The notes under the pieces were generated by a model. It saw only the letters and a program-made list of their open reading frames with translations, was not told where the DNA came from and made no database searches. A DNA stretch of 64,000 nucleotides, from contig NZ_BDAW01000022.1 of assembly GCF_001625085.1 (NCBI RefSeq), forward strand, positions 62,001 through 126,000. The letters run 5' to 3'. This DNA comes from Nocardia acidivorans NBRC 108247 (lineage in GTDB: Bacteria > Actinomycetota > Actinomycetes > Mycobacteriales > Mycobacteriaceae). Below, in pieces: positions 35,932-45,183 of the stretch. Each line of letters starts with the position of its first letter. Position 1 is the first letter of the stretch. Both the position numbers and the translations under genes were made by a program.

Positions 35932-37629
35932 ATGTGTTCGTTGACCGAACTGACCGAGCTCGTAGAGCAGCTCGCGCGGGAGTTCGCCCAGACCGGCGCG
36001 ACCGCGGGCACGTTGTCTCTCCACCAGAGTCGTTTCGGAAACGGGCTTAGCCAATCCTCGCTGGTCGGTGCGATGGCACCGATGCAGCCGACGAGGACAG
36101 GCGACTTGTTGCGCACAGTCCGCGCGGAGCTGGGTGCCGGGATAACCGATGTGCTGCAGATGCGGCTTCGGCTCGCAGGCGATTCCTACGAGTTCCAATA
36201 TCGCTGTACCTCGGAAACCGACGCCGACCACAGCTGGGACTTCGCCACACAGCTGATACTGGACCCCGACTACCGCTATCCGGGGCACGCACGGCCGACG
36301 ACCGAGGTCGTAGCTGGCGCACCCGACGACCGGCCCACCGACGCGGACACCCTCGCCGCGTTCGGCGCGATGGTTCGCGAGTATGTCGATCTGTACTCCG
36401 AGATCAATGGGAGCGCGCCGGAGTTCGGGGCCGGCTACACCGAACAAGCTATTGCCGCCGCTGAAGCACGTATCGGACTGAGACTGCCCGAAGACCTTCG
36501 AGCGTTGTATCGACTCGTGGGCTACGAAGGCGACGACCGAGGACTGCTGGGATTCACACGGCTTTACCGTCTCGACCACGTCGCCGAGGCATACCAGCAC
36601 GGCGATAACGATCAGCTCCGCCTCAACTGCGGACCGGCAGGAGCAGGGGCATGGGATGACTCGCTGTTCGCCTCGTCGCGGGTGGTGGTCGAAGCGTGGC
36701 CGCACGACACTGTACGACGTATCTCACGCAGCCCGTACTGGGTGATCATCGGCAACAGCGACCGCACCGTGTACGCGGTGGACCTCAACCCTGGCCCGTG
36801 CGGACAACACGGCCAACTGATCGGATTCGAAACGAGCGGCTGGTATTCAGCCCGCTGCGTGGCCGACTCGGTAAGCCAACTGCTGCAGCGCAGGATCGAC
36901 TCGCTCCGCGCGGAGGCGAAAGCTGAAGAATCCGAGGATCGTTCGGATTCGGGAGCGACCGCCCCTCAGTATTCCCGACATCTCAGCAGCGCTGACGGTC
37001 CTATTGCTAGTCTCGACGACCGCTTCGCCGTGCAGGAACTCGAAATCCTCGACCGCGACTTCGTCGATGCAGACGAGCTCACGGTGTTGCCGATGCTTCG
37101 GATACTGACCGTGTGGGGTGTGCGAGCGGCCAACCTGGCGGTGCCGCACGATATCCCCCTCGAACACTTGACGATCAAGGGATCGCGCATCGACCTCGCC
37201 CCCCTGGCGGGGCATCCGACGCTGTGGGACGTGCGATTGGGCGGGGCGGAATATCCGGTGCGTATCGGTTCATTGGCGACCGTGAAATCGCTGCAGCGAC
37301 TGGACATTTCCGGTGTTGACGTAGTCGACTTGGAAGTGTTGGCGGATCTCCCGAATCTTCGTGTGCTAGTGGCGAATTCAAGGCAGTGGCGTGATCTGAG
37401 CGCGCAGGATGCCATACCACCGCGGCTTGCCGCTGCGGAACTGACCGATGAGGTCTCATTCGAAACCGAGATCGCCTGGGCCGCCGACCTGGGTGTTCAA
37501 TCCGAACTGGCAGCACTTCCCGTGATCCGCGGCACTTTGTCGAACGTGCAGCGTGTGCAGGAACCCACCGACCCGGATTCGTATGTCGAGAGCCTAATGA
37601 ACAGCCTCGAGCAGCAGTTCGAATCTTGA
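35932..37629 (+). CDS. SMI1/KNR4-family protein with C-terminal leucine-rich-like part
   Basis: From ATG 35932 the product has 565 residues; a start at 35884 is possible. The first 150 residues are unassigned. The middle has a SMI1/KNR4 (SUKH) domain (AEARIGLRLPEDLRALYRLV, then DRGLLGFTRLYRL). The end has irregular leucine-rich strands (PLEHLTIKGSRIDLAPLAGH, VKSLQRLDISGVDVVDLEVL). SUKH proteins are often immunity proteins against polymorphic toxins. No toxin gene is next to it. It sits inside the cobalamin block between 143-bp direct repeats, and looks less GC-biased than its neighbours. It is probably acquired. Confidence 0.82.
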   Translation: MCSLTELTELVEQLAREFAQTGATAGTLSLHQSRFGNGLSQSSLVGAMAPMQPTRTGDLLRTVRAELGAGITDVLQMRLRLAGDSYEFQYRCTSETDADHSWDFATQLILDPDYRYPGHARPTTEVVAGAPDDRPTDADTLAAFGAMVREYVDLYSEINGSAPEFGAGYTEQAIAAAEARIGLRLPEDLRALYRLVGYEGDDRGLLGFTRLYRLDHVAEAYQHGDNDQLRLNCGPAGAGAWDDSLFASSRVVVEAWPHDTVRRISRSPYWVIIGNSDRTVYAVDLNPGPCGQHGQLIGFETSGWYSARCVADSVSQLLQRRIDSLRAEAKAEESEDRSDSGATAPQYSRHLSSADGPIASLDDRFAVQELEILDRDFVDADELTVLPMLRILTVWGVRAANLAVPHDIPLEHLTIKGSRIDLAPLAGHPTLWDVRLGGAEYPVRIGSLATVKSLQRLDISGVDVVDLEVLADLPNLRVLVANSRQWRDLSAQDAIPPRLAAAELTDEVSFETEIAWAADLGVQSELAALPVIRGTLSNVQRVQEPTDPDSYVESLMNSLEQQFES

Positions 37630-37734
37630 GCTCAGGAATCCTCTTGCATGACATTGGCTTGTCTTCACGTGTGTACTTCTGGATGATTGCCGCTTCCCGG
37701 CCTACCGCGGTCCCAGTCGGTGATCGTCTCGTCC

Positions 37735-37877
37735 CGGGCGACGCGGGAACTCATGGGGGCGATCGATCGTAGGAATGAGCATGGATCGGCGGGAGAAGAA
37801 GAGACGGCTGTTCGATCGGAGCGATGCCGTGGAGGTGGGAGCCGATCTCGGTACCGAGATCGTTACGGCGGCCGCTC
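37735..37877 (+). repeat. 143-bp direct repeat, right copy
   Basis: Same length and nearly the same sequence as 35602-35744. This copy leads into the intact small gene at 37775, so the right side is the native junction with cobO. Confidence 0.9.
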
Positions 37878-37948
37878 CGGGTCTGATGCGCGGGTTGTTC
37901 GCGGGGATCGGGCGGCTGGTGTCGGCGATCGCGCACGCATGGACCTGA
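37775..37948 (+). CDS. Small conserved-looking protein upstream of cobO
   Basis: A 57-residue protein: a charged N-terminus (MSMDRREKKRRLFDRSDAVE) and a hydrophobic, amphipathic C-terminus (GLMRGLFAGIGRLVSAIAHA) that could lie on a membrane. It lies 100 bp upstream of cobO and, before the SMI1 insertion, would have followed the chelatase gene directly. Its retention as an intact copy suggests selection. I do not recognise a family. Confidence 0.6.
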   Translation: MSMDRREKKRRLFDRSDAVEVGADLGTEIVTAAAPGLMRGLFAGIGRLVSAIAHAWT

Positions 37949-38048
37949 ATCGTGCAATACCCGGGCGCGGAGGGCGCGGCCGGCGTATGGCACCGTGGTG
38001 GGCGAGTGGCCGGTGGCCGGCCAGCCGGCGGTGAGAGGAGTTCGGTCG

Positions 38049-38669
38049 ATGCCCAAGGGTGTTCCGTTGGCGGAGAGCATTCCCGATGACGGGTTGACCA
38101 CGCGGCAGCGGCGCAATCAGCCCGTGCTGGCGGTGCATACCGGGCCGGGTAAGGGAAAGTCGACCGCGGCGTTCGGGATGGCGCTGCGGGCGTGGAATCA
38201 GGGCTTCGATGTGGCGGTGTTCCAGTTCGTGAAGAGCGCCAAATGGAAAGTGGGGGAGGAGGCCGCCTTCCGCGCCCTGGGCCGGTTGCACGAGGAGACC
38301 GGCGCGGGCGGGGCGGTCGAATGGCACAAGATGGGCGAGGGCTGGTCCTGGACCCGCAAGCAGGGCTCCGATGAGGATCATGCCGCCGCGGCACTGGCCG
38401 GATGGCAGGAGATCAAACGGCGCATCGAGGCCGAACAGCACCGATTCTACGTGCTCGACGAGTTCACCTACCCGCTCAAATGGGGCTGGGTGGATGTGGA
38501 CGAGGTCGTCCGGACCCTGCGCGATCGGCCCGGCAACCAGCACGTCGTGATAACCGGACGTGATGCCCCGCAGGCACTGATGGACGCCGCCGATCTCGTC
38601 ACCGAGATGACCAAGGTCAAGCACCCGATGGACGCGGGCCGTAAGGGCCAGCGCGGCATCGAATGGTGA
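38049..38669 (+). CDS. cobO: Cob(I)yrinic acid a,c-diamide adenosyltransferase
   Basis: The ATG at 38049 has GAGAGGAG upstream; the product has 206 residues. It transfers the adenosyl group of ATP to reduced corrinoid. The P-loop is TGPGKGKSTAAFGMALRA, followed by VAVFQFVKSAKW and the YVLDEFTYPLKWGW block typical of CobO/BtuR. The C-terminus GRKGQRGIEW is also typical. It starts the cobO-cobB-cobE run. Confidence 0.96.
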   Translation: MPKGVPLAESIPDDGLTTRQRRNQPVLAVHTGPGKGKSTAAFGMALRAWNQGFDVAVFQFVKSAKWKVGEEAAFRALGRLHEETGAGGAVEWHKMGEGWSWTRKQGSDEDHAAAALAGWQEIKRRIEAEQHRFYVLDEFTYPLKWGWVDVDEVVRTLRDRPGNQHVVITGRDAPQALMDAADLVTEMTKVKHPMDAGRKGQRGIEW

Positions 38670-38775
38670 GCTCGGGCCACTCGGCGGGATTGATGGGCCC
38701 CGGACCCCTCGGCATGCGGGGGTACGCGGTGACCGCGCCCTCGTGCCGAAACACCGCTCATGCCGGAGGCAGCCG

Positions 38776-40326
38776 GTGAGTGTGCCGGCCGTGGTGATCG
38801 CCGCACCTGCCTCGGGTAGCGGAAAGACCACTCTCGCAACCGGATTGATCGGTGCGCTACGGCGCGCCGGACATCGGGTCGCACCGTTCAAGGTGGGCCC
38901 CGACTATATCGATCCGGGCTATCACGGCCTGGCCGCCGGACGCCCCGGCCGCAATCTGGATCCGGTGCTCTGCGGCCCCGAACGCGTTGTCCCGCTGTAC
39001 CGTCACGGCAGCGCCGACTGCGATATCGCCGTGGTCGAAGGCGTCATGGGCCTGTTCGACGGCCGCATCAACGACAACAACGCCGACCCCATCGCCGAGG
39101 GTTCCACCGCCCAGATCGCCGCCATGCTCGGCGCCCCGGTAATCCTGGTCGTCGACGCCCGCGGCCACAGCCAGAGCCTGGCCGCCCTCCTCCACGGGTT
39201 CGCCACCTACGACAGCGGAATCCGTTTGGGCGGAGTCATTCTCAACCGCGTAGGCAGCGAACGCCACGAACAGGTCCTGCGCGCCGCCTGCGCCCGAGTC
39301 GGCCTCCCCGTCCTGGGCGCCCTCCCGCGCCTGGCCGAACTAGCGGTCCCGTCAAGACATCTCGGCCTGATCCCCGCGGTTGAGCACGGCTCCGCCGCCC
39401 ACTCCGCCGTGGACGCCATGACGGATCTCGTCGCCGCCCACATAGACCTCCCCGCCGTGGTCGCCCTGGCCGGCTCCCGAACCTCCGGTCCGGCTTGGGA
39501 TCCGCGCGCCGAACTGCGCGAGGCCGCCGAACTCGGAGTTGTCGCCGGACTCACCGTCGTCACGCAGATCGGCGGCACCGCTGAATCAGGCACTGGCGTA
39601 GGCAGTTTCGTCGATATTCCGGAACCGAGCACGGGCGGCGATATCGCGGAGGCCGCGCCGACGAATGTCACCGAAGGTGTATCAGCCGAGCGAAGCGATG
39701 GCCCGGTGATCGCCGTGGCAGGCGGCGCAGCCTTCACCTTCGGCTACGCCGAGCACCGCGAACTCCTGGAGGCCGGAGGAGCCCGGGTGGTGGTCTTCGA
39801 CCCCGCCCGCGACGAACTCCCCACCGGCACAGCGGGTCTCGTCATTCCCGGCGGCTTCCCCGAGGAGCACGCCGCCGATCTCGCCGCGAATACCCCACTG
39901 CTGGCGGCAATCGCCGACCAGGCGAGCCGGGGCCTGCCCATCCACGCCGAATGCGCGGGCCTGCTCTACCTGACCCGCTCCCTCGACGGCCACCGCATGG
40001 CCGGAGTGATCGAGGTGGATGCCGAGTTCGGTCCCCGCCTCACCCTCGGCTACCGAGATGCCGTGGCCCTCACCGACTCTCCCCTCTGGAAAGCGGGCGA
40101 ACGAGTCCGAGGCCACGAATTCCACCGCACCCGCCTGGCCACCCCACCCACCACCCCGGCCGCCTGGGCCTGGCGTGCCCCCTCCGGCGAAACAGTCCGC
40201 GAAGGCGCAACCCTCCACAACGTCCACGCCTCCTACCTCCACACCCACCCCGCCGGAAACCCCACCGCCATAGCCCGCTTCGTCACCGCCGCGAAAACCT
40301 TCGCCAGCACCCGCACTCCGGCATGA
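38776..40326 (+). CDS. cobB: Cobyrinic acid a,c-diamide synthase
   Basis: The GTG at 38776 with GGAGG six bases upstream gives 516 residues. The enzyme amidates the a and c acetate side chains of (hydrogeno)byrinic acid with glutamine. The N-terminal domain has APASGSGKTTLATGLIGALR and PFKVGPDYIDPGYH. The C-terminal glutaminase-like domain has the Cys in HAECAGLLYL and an end with VHASYLHTHPAGNP. A roughly 80-residue Ala/Gly/Thr-rich insert lies around residue 230-320. It follows cobO by about 105 bp. Confidence 0.95.
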   Translation: MSVPAVVIAAPASGSGKTTLATGLIGALRRAGHRVAPFKVGPDYIDPGYHGLAAGRPGRNLDPVLCGPERVVPLYRHGSADCDIAVVEGVMGLFDGRINDNNADPIAEGSTAQIAAMLGAPVILVVDARGHSQSLAALLHGFATYDSGIRLGGVILNRVGSERHEQVLRAACARVGLPVLGALPRLAELAVPSRHLGLIPAVEHGSAAHSAVDAMTDLVAAHIDLPAVVALAGSRTSGPAWDPRAELREAAELGVVAGLTVVTQIGGTAESGTGVGSFVDIPEPSTGGDIAEAAPTNVTEGVSAERSDGPVIAVAGGAAFTFGYAEHRELLEAGGARVVVFDPARDELPTGTAGLVIPGGFPEEHAADLAANTPLLAAIADQASRGLPIHAECAGLLYLTRSLDGHRMAGVIEVDAEFGPRLTLGYRDAVALTDSPLWKAGERVRGHEFHRTRLATPPTTPAAWAWRAPSGETVREGATLHNVHASYLHTHPAGNPTAIARFVTAAKTFASTRTPA

Positions 40327-40462
40327 CCCGCTCCAACCGGCTGCCCGACGCACCGTGCGCTGTCGCCGCCATCGACCCCGAACGACCATCCGGGCGCGAA
40401 TTCCGCTCCCGCCCAGAGAGTGTTGACACGGAGCCGGACCGAGGGTCGCCGGGCGTGAGCGC

Positions 40463-40846
40463 ATGACATCCCGCGACCTCCCACCCGGCCCCTACGCGGT
40501 GGGGATCGGGCTGCGCGCGGGAGTGGAAGCCGCCATCATCGCCGCTGCTGTCCGAGAATGCCTGGGCGATTTGAAGATCGCATGCCTGGCAACGGTCGAT
40601 CGTCGCGCGGATGAGCCGGGGCTCGTAGGCGCGGCGCAACTGCTCGGAGTGCCGGTCGTGGTATTCCCCGCCGATCAGCTGGCCCAGGTCGCGGTGCCGA
40701 ATCCCTCGGCCCGTACCGCTGAGGCACTCGGCACGCCCAGCGTCGCGGAGGCCGCCGCCCTCTTGGCCTCGCAGGGCGGCGAACTGGCCGTGCCGAAAAC
40801 CGTTATCAGCGGAATTACCCTGGCCGCCGCATTGATTCGCGATTGA
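40463..40846 (+). CDS. Cobalamin biosynthesis protein, CobE/CbiG C-terminal type
   Basis: A 127-residue protein matching the CbiG C-terminal/CobE domain: YAVGIGLRAGVEAAIIAAAV at the start, CLATVDRRADEPGLVGAAQL, then VPNPSARTAEALGTPSVAEA and the VPKTVISGITLAAAL end. In cobalamin synthesis this domain accompanies ring-contraction or cobyrinate steps; its exact activity is uncertain. It follows cobB by 136 bp. A repeat element lies downstream and marks the end of this part of the block. Confidence 0.85.
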   Translation: MTSRDLPPGPYAVGIGLRAGVEAAIIAAAVRECLGDLKIACLATVDRRADEPGLVGAAQLLGVPVVVFPADQLAQVAVPNPSARTAEALGTPSVAEAAALLASQGGELAVPKTVISGITLAAALIRD

Positions 40847-40905
40847 TCCCGAAGCCGTCGCCGTGATGGGCCATCTCACCAGACTGAGCCGCTAGTGATT
40901 CCAAC

Positions 40906-40995
40906 CGTCACCCCGGCATGCTTTTGGCCGGGATCCACACAGGCTGTGCTCGAGTATGTTTCGGCGGATCCCGGCCAAGAACCGCAGTATCACCG
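40906..40995. repeat. Palindromic repeat element (copy 4)
   Basis: Left arm CGTCACCCCGGCATGCTTTT then GGCCGGGATCCAC, centre about 25 bp, right arm GGCGGATCCCGGCCAAGAAC. The distal end is degenerate (CAGTATCACCGG where other copies read CGGGATGACGG). It lies between the convergent cobE-like and 41178 genes; the rest of that 330-bp gap shows nothing else. Confidence 0.72.
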
Positions 40996-41177
40996 GCTCA
41001 TGCCGCGATGGTCGGCGGCTGGCACTTGATGTCCAGGTGCCTTCGCGTCGCGATCCCGGGTGCCCGTGCGGCCTCGGCGGGAAATGGGTCCGCCGCGCTC
41101 GCCGACTGGTTGGGGTATCGGCGGGCGCGGCGGGGGAGCGGGTCACGCGCGGGTGGCTCGCTCGATTCGGAGTGGGG

Positions 41178-42299
41178 TCAGGGGGCTACCGAACCCCAGT
41201 CGGCGAAGCCGGTGGGGTCGTGGCGGCCGAGGGAGCCGTGTTCGAACAGGCCCCAGCCCTCGGCGTCGCCGCAGCGGGCTTTGCCGACGTGGTCGATGAC
41301 GCCGAAGGGGATGCGGCCCGCGTGGGCGGGATCGGTGAGGTTGTAGACCTTGCTTTCGGACCAGTCGCGGCCCTTCCACTGGCCGTGCTGCCAGTCCGGG
41401 TCGCCGCCGTAACCCGCGCCGACGTGCAGGGCGATGAAGGTGCCCGCTTCGACCTCCACCTCCAGGGGCTTACCGTCGGGGGTGGTGAGTTCCAGGCGCA
41501 GCGCGGTGGGGATGCGGGTGCCGGACTTGTAGGTGAGATGCACTCGCGGCCAACCCAATTGCTCGATGCGCCCGTCATGCCAAATGCGGGTGGCGTCGTT
41601 GAGGGTGCGGAAGCCGTTGGGCTCCTCCTGCACGATGACGATGATCGAGAAGTCGTCGAAGCGCAGCGGCACGTACAGCCACCAGAAGCCCTCGGAGGGT
41701 TCGGATGCCCCGCGTCCCGGCGGATCGGATTCCCCGACCGGGCGGATACCCCAGGACCGGTCTCGCGTCCCCATCCAGCTCGACGGATCGACGGTGAAGT
41801 CGGTGCCGTCCACATGCAGTGTGCCGGACCAGGATCCGACCTGCGCGAAGCGCTGCGCCTCGATCATCGCCTTGTTCATGCCGGTGATGATGGTGTGCGC
41901 CTCCTCCTGCACGACCGGGAACGAACCCTCCCAGGTCATATCGAAGGACAGATCGTCGTGCTCGCAGATCACCCGCAGCTTGCGCAGCGGCTCGATCACC
42001 TCGATGCGGTAACCGCCGACCGCGAGATCCAGCCCGCGCTGTTCCAGCGCATCGGAGAATCGCACAGCGTGCTGGATATCCCCGCGCCGCACGGTGGCGA
42101 ACGCATCGGTCACACCGAGATTCGGGTACACGCCGAACCCGGTGACCAGCATCAGATCACCGCCGGTGTCGATGGCGTTGTAATAGCTGCGGTCGTAGAA
42201 GTTCTTGTCGCTGCTGGCAACTCGCGCCATCGGCTGCGGAGTCTGGTGGATCGGGTATTCGTCCAGAGGACCGATCATGGGTCGCATTTGATCTCTCAA
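41178..42299 (-). CDS. Conserved hypothetical protein paired with a phosphotransferase
   Basis: A 373-residue soluble protein (or 369 from ATG 42287). Blocks such as YPIHQTPQPMARVASSDKNF, GGDLMLVTGFGVYPNLGVTD and SSWMGTRDRSWGIRPVGE occur in actinobacterial proteins that I recall as DUF7064/7065-like; that label is tentative. The fold looks beta-rich, like lipocalin or AttH-type proteins. Its start overlaps the stop of the APH-like gene by four bases (42296-42299), so the two work together. The substrate is unknown. Confidence 0.7.
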   Translation of the reverse strand: MRDQMRPMIGPLDEYPIHQTPQPMARVASSDKNFYDRSYYNAIDTGGDLMLVTGFGVYPNLGVTDAFATVRRGDIQHAVRFSDALEQRGLDLAVGGYRIEVIEPLRKLRVICEHDDLSFDMTWEGSFPVVQEEAHTIITGMNKAMIEAQRFAQVGSWSGTLHVDGTDFTVDPSSWMGTRDRSWGIRPVGESDPPGRGASEPSEGFWWLYVPLRFDDFSIIVIVQEEPNGFRTLNDATRIWHDGRIEQLGWPRVHLTYKSGTRIPTALRLELTTPDGKPLEVEVEAGTFIALHVGAGYGGDPDWQHGQWKGRDWSESKVYNLTDPAHAGRIPFGVIDHVGKARCGDAEGWGLFEHGSLGRHDPTGFADWGSVAP

Positions 42300-43429
42300 T
42301 CCCAGGCGTAGGTGCCGTCGAGGAGCGCCTCGAGCAGTTTGCGGTGCATGACGTAGTCGTCGCGGTCGGCGGTATCGGTGTCCTCGCCGAAATGGATCAT
42401 GCGGCGCTTGATGCGGGCCATGACGATGCCGTGCCGCAGTGCCGCGTAGGTGAGATACCAGTCCAGATCCCGCACGGTATGCCCGGTGTACTCCTGGTAC
42501 AGCTTCTCGATATCGCTGCGGCGCAGGAAGTCCGGGAGTCCGGGCTGATCGAACTGGGTGGCGATATCCTGGAAGAACCGGTGAATCAGGATGGGCCAGG
42601 CCACATCCAGCTCGCGCGGCCCGATGGCGGCCATCTCCCAGTCCAGCACCGCGGCGGTCTCACCGGTATCCTCGGAGAACATGATGTTGCCCGGTCGCGC
42701 GTCTCCCCAGCTGAGCACATCCGGTCCGGAGTCGCCCGGCCAGTTCTGCTCCAGATACTCGAAGGCGCGCTCCAGCAGCGGGATTCGGAATCCGTCATTG
42801 GCCAGCGCCCAGTTGTACCACCGCTTCTGCGCCTCGAAGTGCCGGCGCAGCGCCGACCCCTCGCCGTGCAGCATGGGGAACTTCTCCTCGGGATTCTCGA
42901 TCCCGTGCACCTTGGCGATGGCCTCGACCGTCTTGCGGGTGATCTCCAACCGCTCCTCGGGGGTGGAGTCGAAGACCCAGCCGAAGAACACGTACGGCGG
43001 ATTATCTTCCGCCACACGGCCGTTCACCCGTCGCATGACGAAGAACGGCGAGCCGAGGATGGCGGCGTCGCTCTCCATCCAGCACAGCGGCGGCACCGGA
43101 ATATCGGTGGCCTCGGCGACCCCGGCCATGACGGCGTATTGGGTCTCCAGGTCGTAGTTCTCGAAGACCGGGAAGGCGCTCTGCTCCGGCGGCATCCTGG
43201 CCACGAAGGAGCCGCCCGCGGCTTCGCCGTCCTTGGTCCACTCGGCCTCGAACAGCAGTGTGGTGCTGGACATGCCACCCGCCTGCGGTTTGGTCAGCGA
43301 CGTCACGCGCGGCGCGTCATCGGCGTCGACCTTGGTGGCGAGCCACGCCGCCAGCTGCTCCGCGAGTTGATCATTGTCCCGGTCCGAGACGGTGAGTTCC
43401 CATCTCTGGTTGGGGTCCTCGGCCGACAT
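42296..43429 (-). CDS. Phosphotransferase family protein (APH/acyl-CoA-associated type)
   Basis: A 377-residue kinase-like protein. The motifs are VLSWGDARPGNIMFSED (catalytic loop; the usual HGD reads WGD) and AAVLDWEMAAIGPRELDVAW (metal-binding Asp). N-terminal blocks fit the ACAD10-like phosphotransferase group common in mycolata lipid clusters. It is coupled to the hypothetical gene downstream. A true aminoglycoside-resistance role is unlikely. Confidence 0.85.
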   Translation of the reverse strand: MSAEDPNQRWELTVSDRDNDQLAEQLAAWLATKVDADDAPRVTSLTKPQAGGMSSTTLLFEAEWTKDGEAAGGSFVARMPPEQSAFPVFENYDLETQYAVMAGVAEATDIPVPPLCWMESDAAILGSPFFVMRRVNGRVAEDNPPYVFFGWVFDSTPEERLEITRKTVEAIAKVHGIENPEEKFPMLHGEGSALRRHFEAQKRWYNWALANDGFRIPLLERAFEYLEQNWPGDSGPDVLSWGDARPGNIMFSEDTGETAAVLDWEMAAIGPRELDVAWPILIHRFFQDIATQFDQPGLPDFLRRSDIEKLYQEYTGHTVRDLDWYLTYAALRHGIVMARIKRRMIHFGEDTDTADRDDYVMHRKLLEALLDGTYAWD

Positions 43430-43728
43430 TCATTTCCTCCTGCAGTGGAAAGACAGGCGTGCCAGCGCGGGTCCGGGCCGGTGGGCTCGTTTGTGACGCG
43501 ATTAACACGGTGTTCCGAAATGTAACGTGTTCCAGGCCGACTGTGCAGGGGTTCGGCGTGCGAGTACCGGTGAATGGGATGTGTCTCGACGCTGAATCTG
43601 GTAAGTCGCTAGTGCTGGCACGTAGTCCTGAAGGCGTACCTCGCTCCCGCACCGCAGGGGTAAACCCGGAGCGGGAAACGCGACCTCGGGTTCTTCCGGA
43701 ACGGCGCCCGCGATTCCTACGCTCGGAA

Positions 43729-44124
43729 GTGAGTGATTCCGAACTCTTCGGCGTCTGGAATGTCACGGAGGTCACCCGCGACGGCCAGTCGGTGCCACCG
43801 CTGCTCACCGATGAGACCCGTTGGCGGCGCGTCATTTTCGACAATCCGCAGTACGCCGAGTGCCAGAGTATGAATGACAGCCTGACCTTGGTGCTGACCG
43901 AATACGACACCGGCGCACACCATCTCACCATGAGCGCGCCCACCGGCACGGACCCGCGCGCGACATCCACCTACGAGCGCCCCGCGCAGGACCGCCTGAT
44001 CCTGACCGGTGAACTCGACGGCCATCCGGTGACCATGACCCTCACCCTGGTGGACGCCGATCGAATGCCGGTGCGGCAGGGCGGATTACACCTCATCCAG
44101 GATGAACCCGACGGTGTGCGGTAA
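43729..44124 (+). CDS. Hypothetical protein resembling the soluble tail of DoxX-type proteins
   Basis: From GTG 43729 the product has 131 residues. SELFGVWNVTEVTRDGQSVP, DETRWRRVIFDNPQYAECQS and the beta-strand-rich remainder resemble a domain I recall at the C-terminus of actinobacterial DoxX-family proteins. The membrane part is absent. The upstream open frame to 43459 has no coding character. It could be a stand-alone version or a truncated relic. The 300 bp before it (43430-43728) shows nothing recognisable. Confidence 0.5.
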   Translation: MSDSELFGVWNVTEVTRDGQSVPPLLTDETRWRRVIFDNPQYAECQSMNDSLTLVLTEYDTGAHHLTMSAPTGTDPRATSTYERPAQDRLILTGELDGHPVTMTLTLVDADRMPVRQGGLHLIQDEPDGVR

Positions 44125-44130
44125 CCGGTT

Positions 44131-45117
44131 TCAGTTCGGAATATCGCCGATCTGATTGGCCCAGTTGGGATTCGGGGCGAAGAACTCGCCCCGGGTCATG
44201 AAGGCGCGCAGGGCATCGGCACGACCCAGCAACTGCCCCGCCAGCCAGGCGGTCGGATAACCGAGGTACCCGTACACCCCCGTAGTGCAGGGGAACGATG
44301 CCCGCGCGCAATCCGGTTGCCCCTGCACATCATTGTGATTCGGCCCGACGAGTGTGCCCCACACCTTGGGAATCGCCGCCGGAATCGCCTCGTAGTACGC
44401 CTGCATCGATTGCGGTCCGATAACCTGCCGGGGCAGCGCCTGCGTGGACGGTGAGATCAGGAAGTCCGAGGAGCCGTTCACCAGGAATACCGAACCCCCG
44501 GTCAATCTCCCGGTATCCGGGCACCGGGATCCCGTCGCGCAGAGGAGCTGAATGGGTAATTCGATCGGCACCACGGTCTTGATCCGCCCACCCGAATCGG
44601 TCATGGCATTGAGCGCTCCGGTCGCACCCTGCGAATGCCCCACCGCCCCAATCGCATTCGGGTCGAGGTGATTGTGGAAGATGCTCGCCGGGTCGGCGGC
44701 CTCGTCCAAGAGGAAGTCCACGGCCCCGCCGATATCCACCCCCGAACCGGTCCGCTGATTCTCGGTGGCGATCACCACGAACCCCCAGGACGCCAAATGC
44801 GTGAGCAGATAGGCGTATTGGCTCGGCGCCGCATCGGTGCCGTCACCCCAGGTGATGATCGGATGCCGGAATCCGCCCGCCCCGATATCCGTCGGATACC
44901 AGATGTCATACGCCGCACCCGTGGAATCGCAACAGCCGAATGCCTTTCGCGCGGTCACCGCCCACGGTCCGGGCTGTGCGAAGGTCGCCTCGACCCCGAT
45001 CGCCGGAACATACGGGTCCAACCAGGTGGCGTGCCTGTCGGCCGCGGCGGGCGCGGCACACGGCAGCAGTAGAGCGGTCACCACAGCGAGTATTCGAGCG
45101 ACGACGCGGCGAGTCAT
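44131..45117 (-). CDS. Secreted alpha/beta hydrolase (lipase/cutinase-like esterase)
   Basis: The ATG at 45117 gives 328 residues with a Sec signal (RRVVARILAVVTALLLPCAA, ending PAAA). The nucleophile is in IGAVGHSQGATGALNAM, the His probably in GPNHNDV, and six Cys (FGCCDST, LLCATGSRCP, DCARASFPC) suggest three disulfides. HPIITWGDGTDAAPSQYAYL fits chlorophyllase/PET-hydrolase-like enzymes. It likely hydrolyses external esters. It is convergent with the small gene ending at 44124. Confidence 0.87.
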   Translation of the reverse strand: MTRRVVARILAVVTALLLPCAAPAAADRHATWLDPYVPAIGVEATFAQPGPWAVTARKAFGCCDSTGAAYDIWYPTDIGAGGFRHPIITWGDGTDAAPSQYAYLLTHLASWGFVVIATENQRTGSGVDIGGAVDFLLDEAADPASIFHNHLDPNAIGAVGHSQGATGALNAMTDSGGRIKTVVPIELPIQLLCATGSRCPDTGRLTGGSVFLVNGSSDFLISPSTQALPRQVIGPQSMQAYYEAIPAAIPKVWGTLVGPNHNDVQGQPDCARASFPCTTGVYGYLGYPTAWLAGQLLGRADALRAFMTRGEFFAPNPNWANQIGDIPN

Positions 45118-45183
45118 AGCGAAAGAGCATAGAAAACCGCGGGTCGATTGCCCGGCAGACGCACGGGCCGCCCGGGAATTCGC

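Noticed and set aside
42296..43429. Aminoglycoside resistance gene
   Set aside because: The APH-like fold belongs to the phosphotransferase group common in lipid-related clusters and is coupled to a housekeeping-type hypothetical gene, so resistance is not implied.
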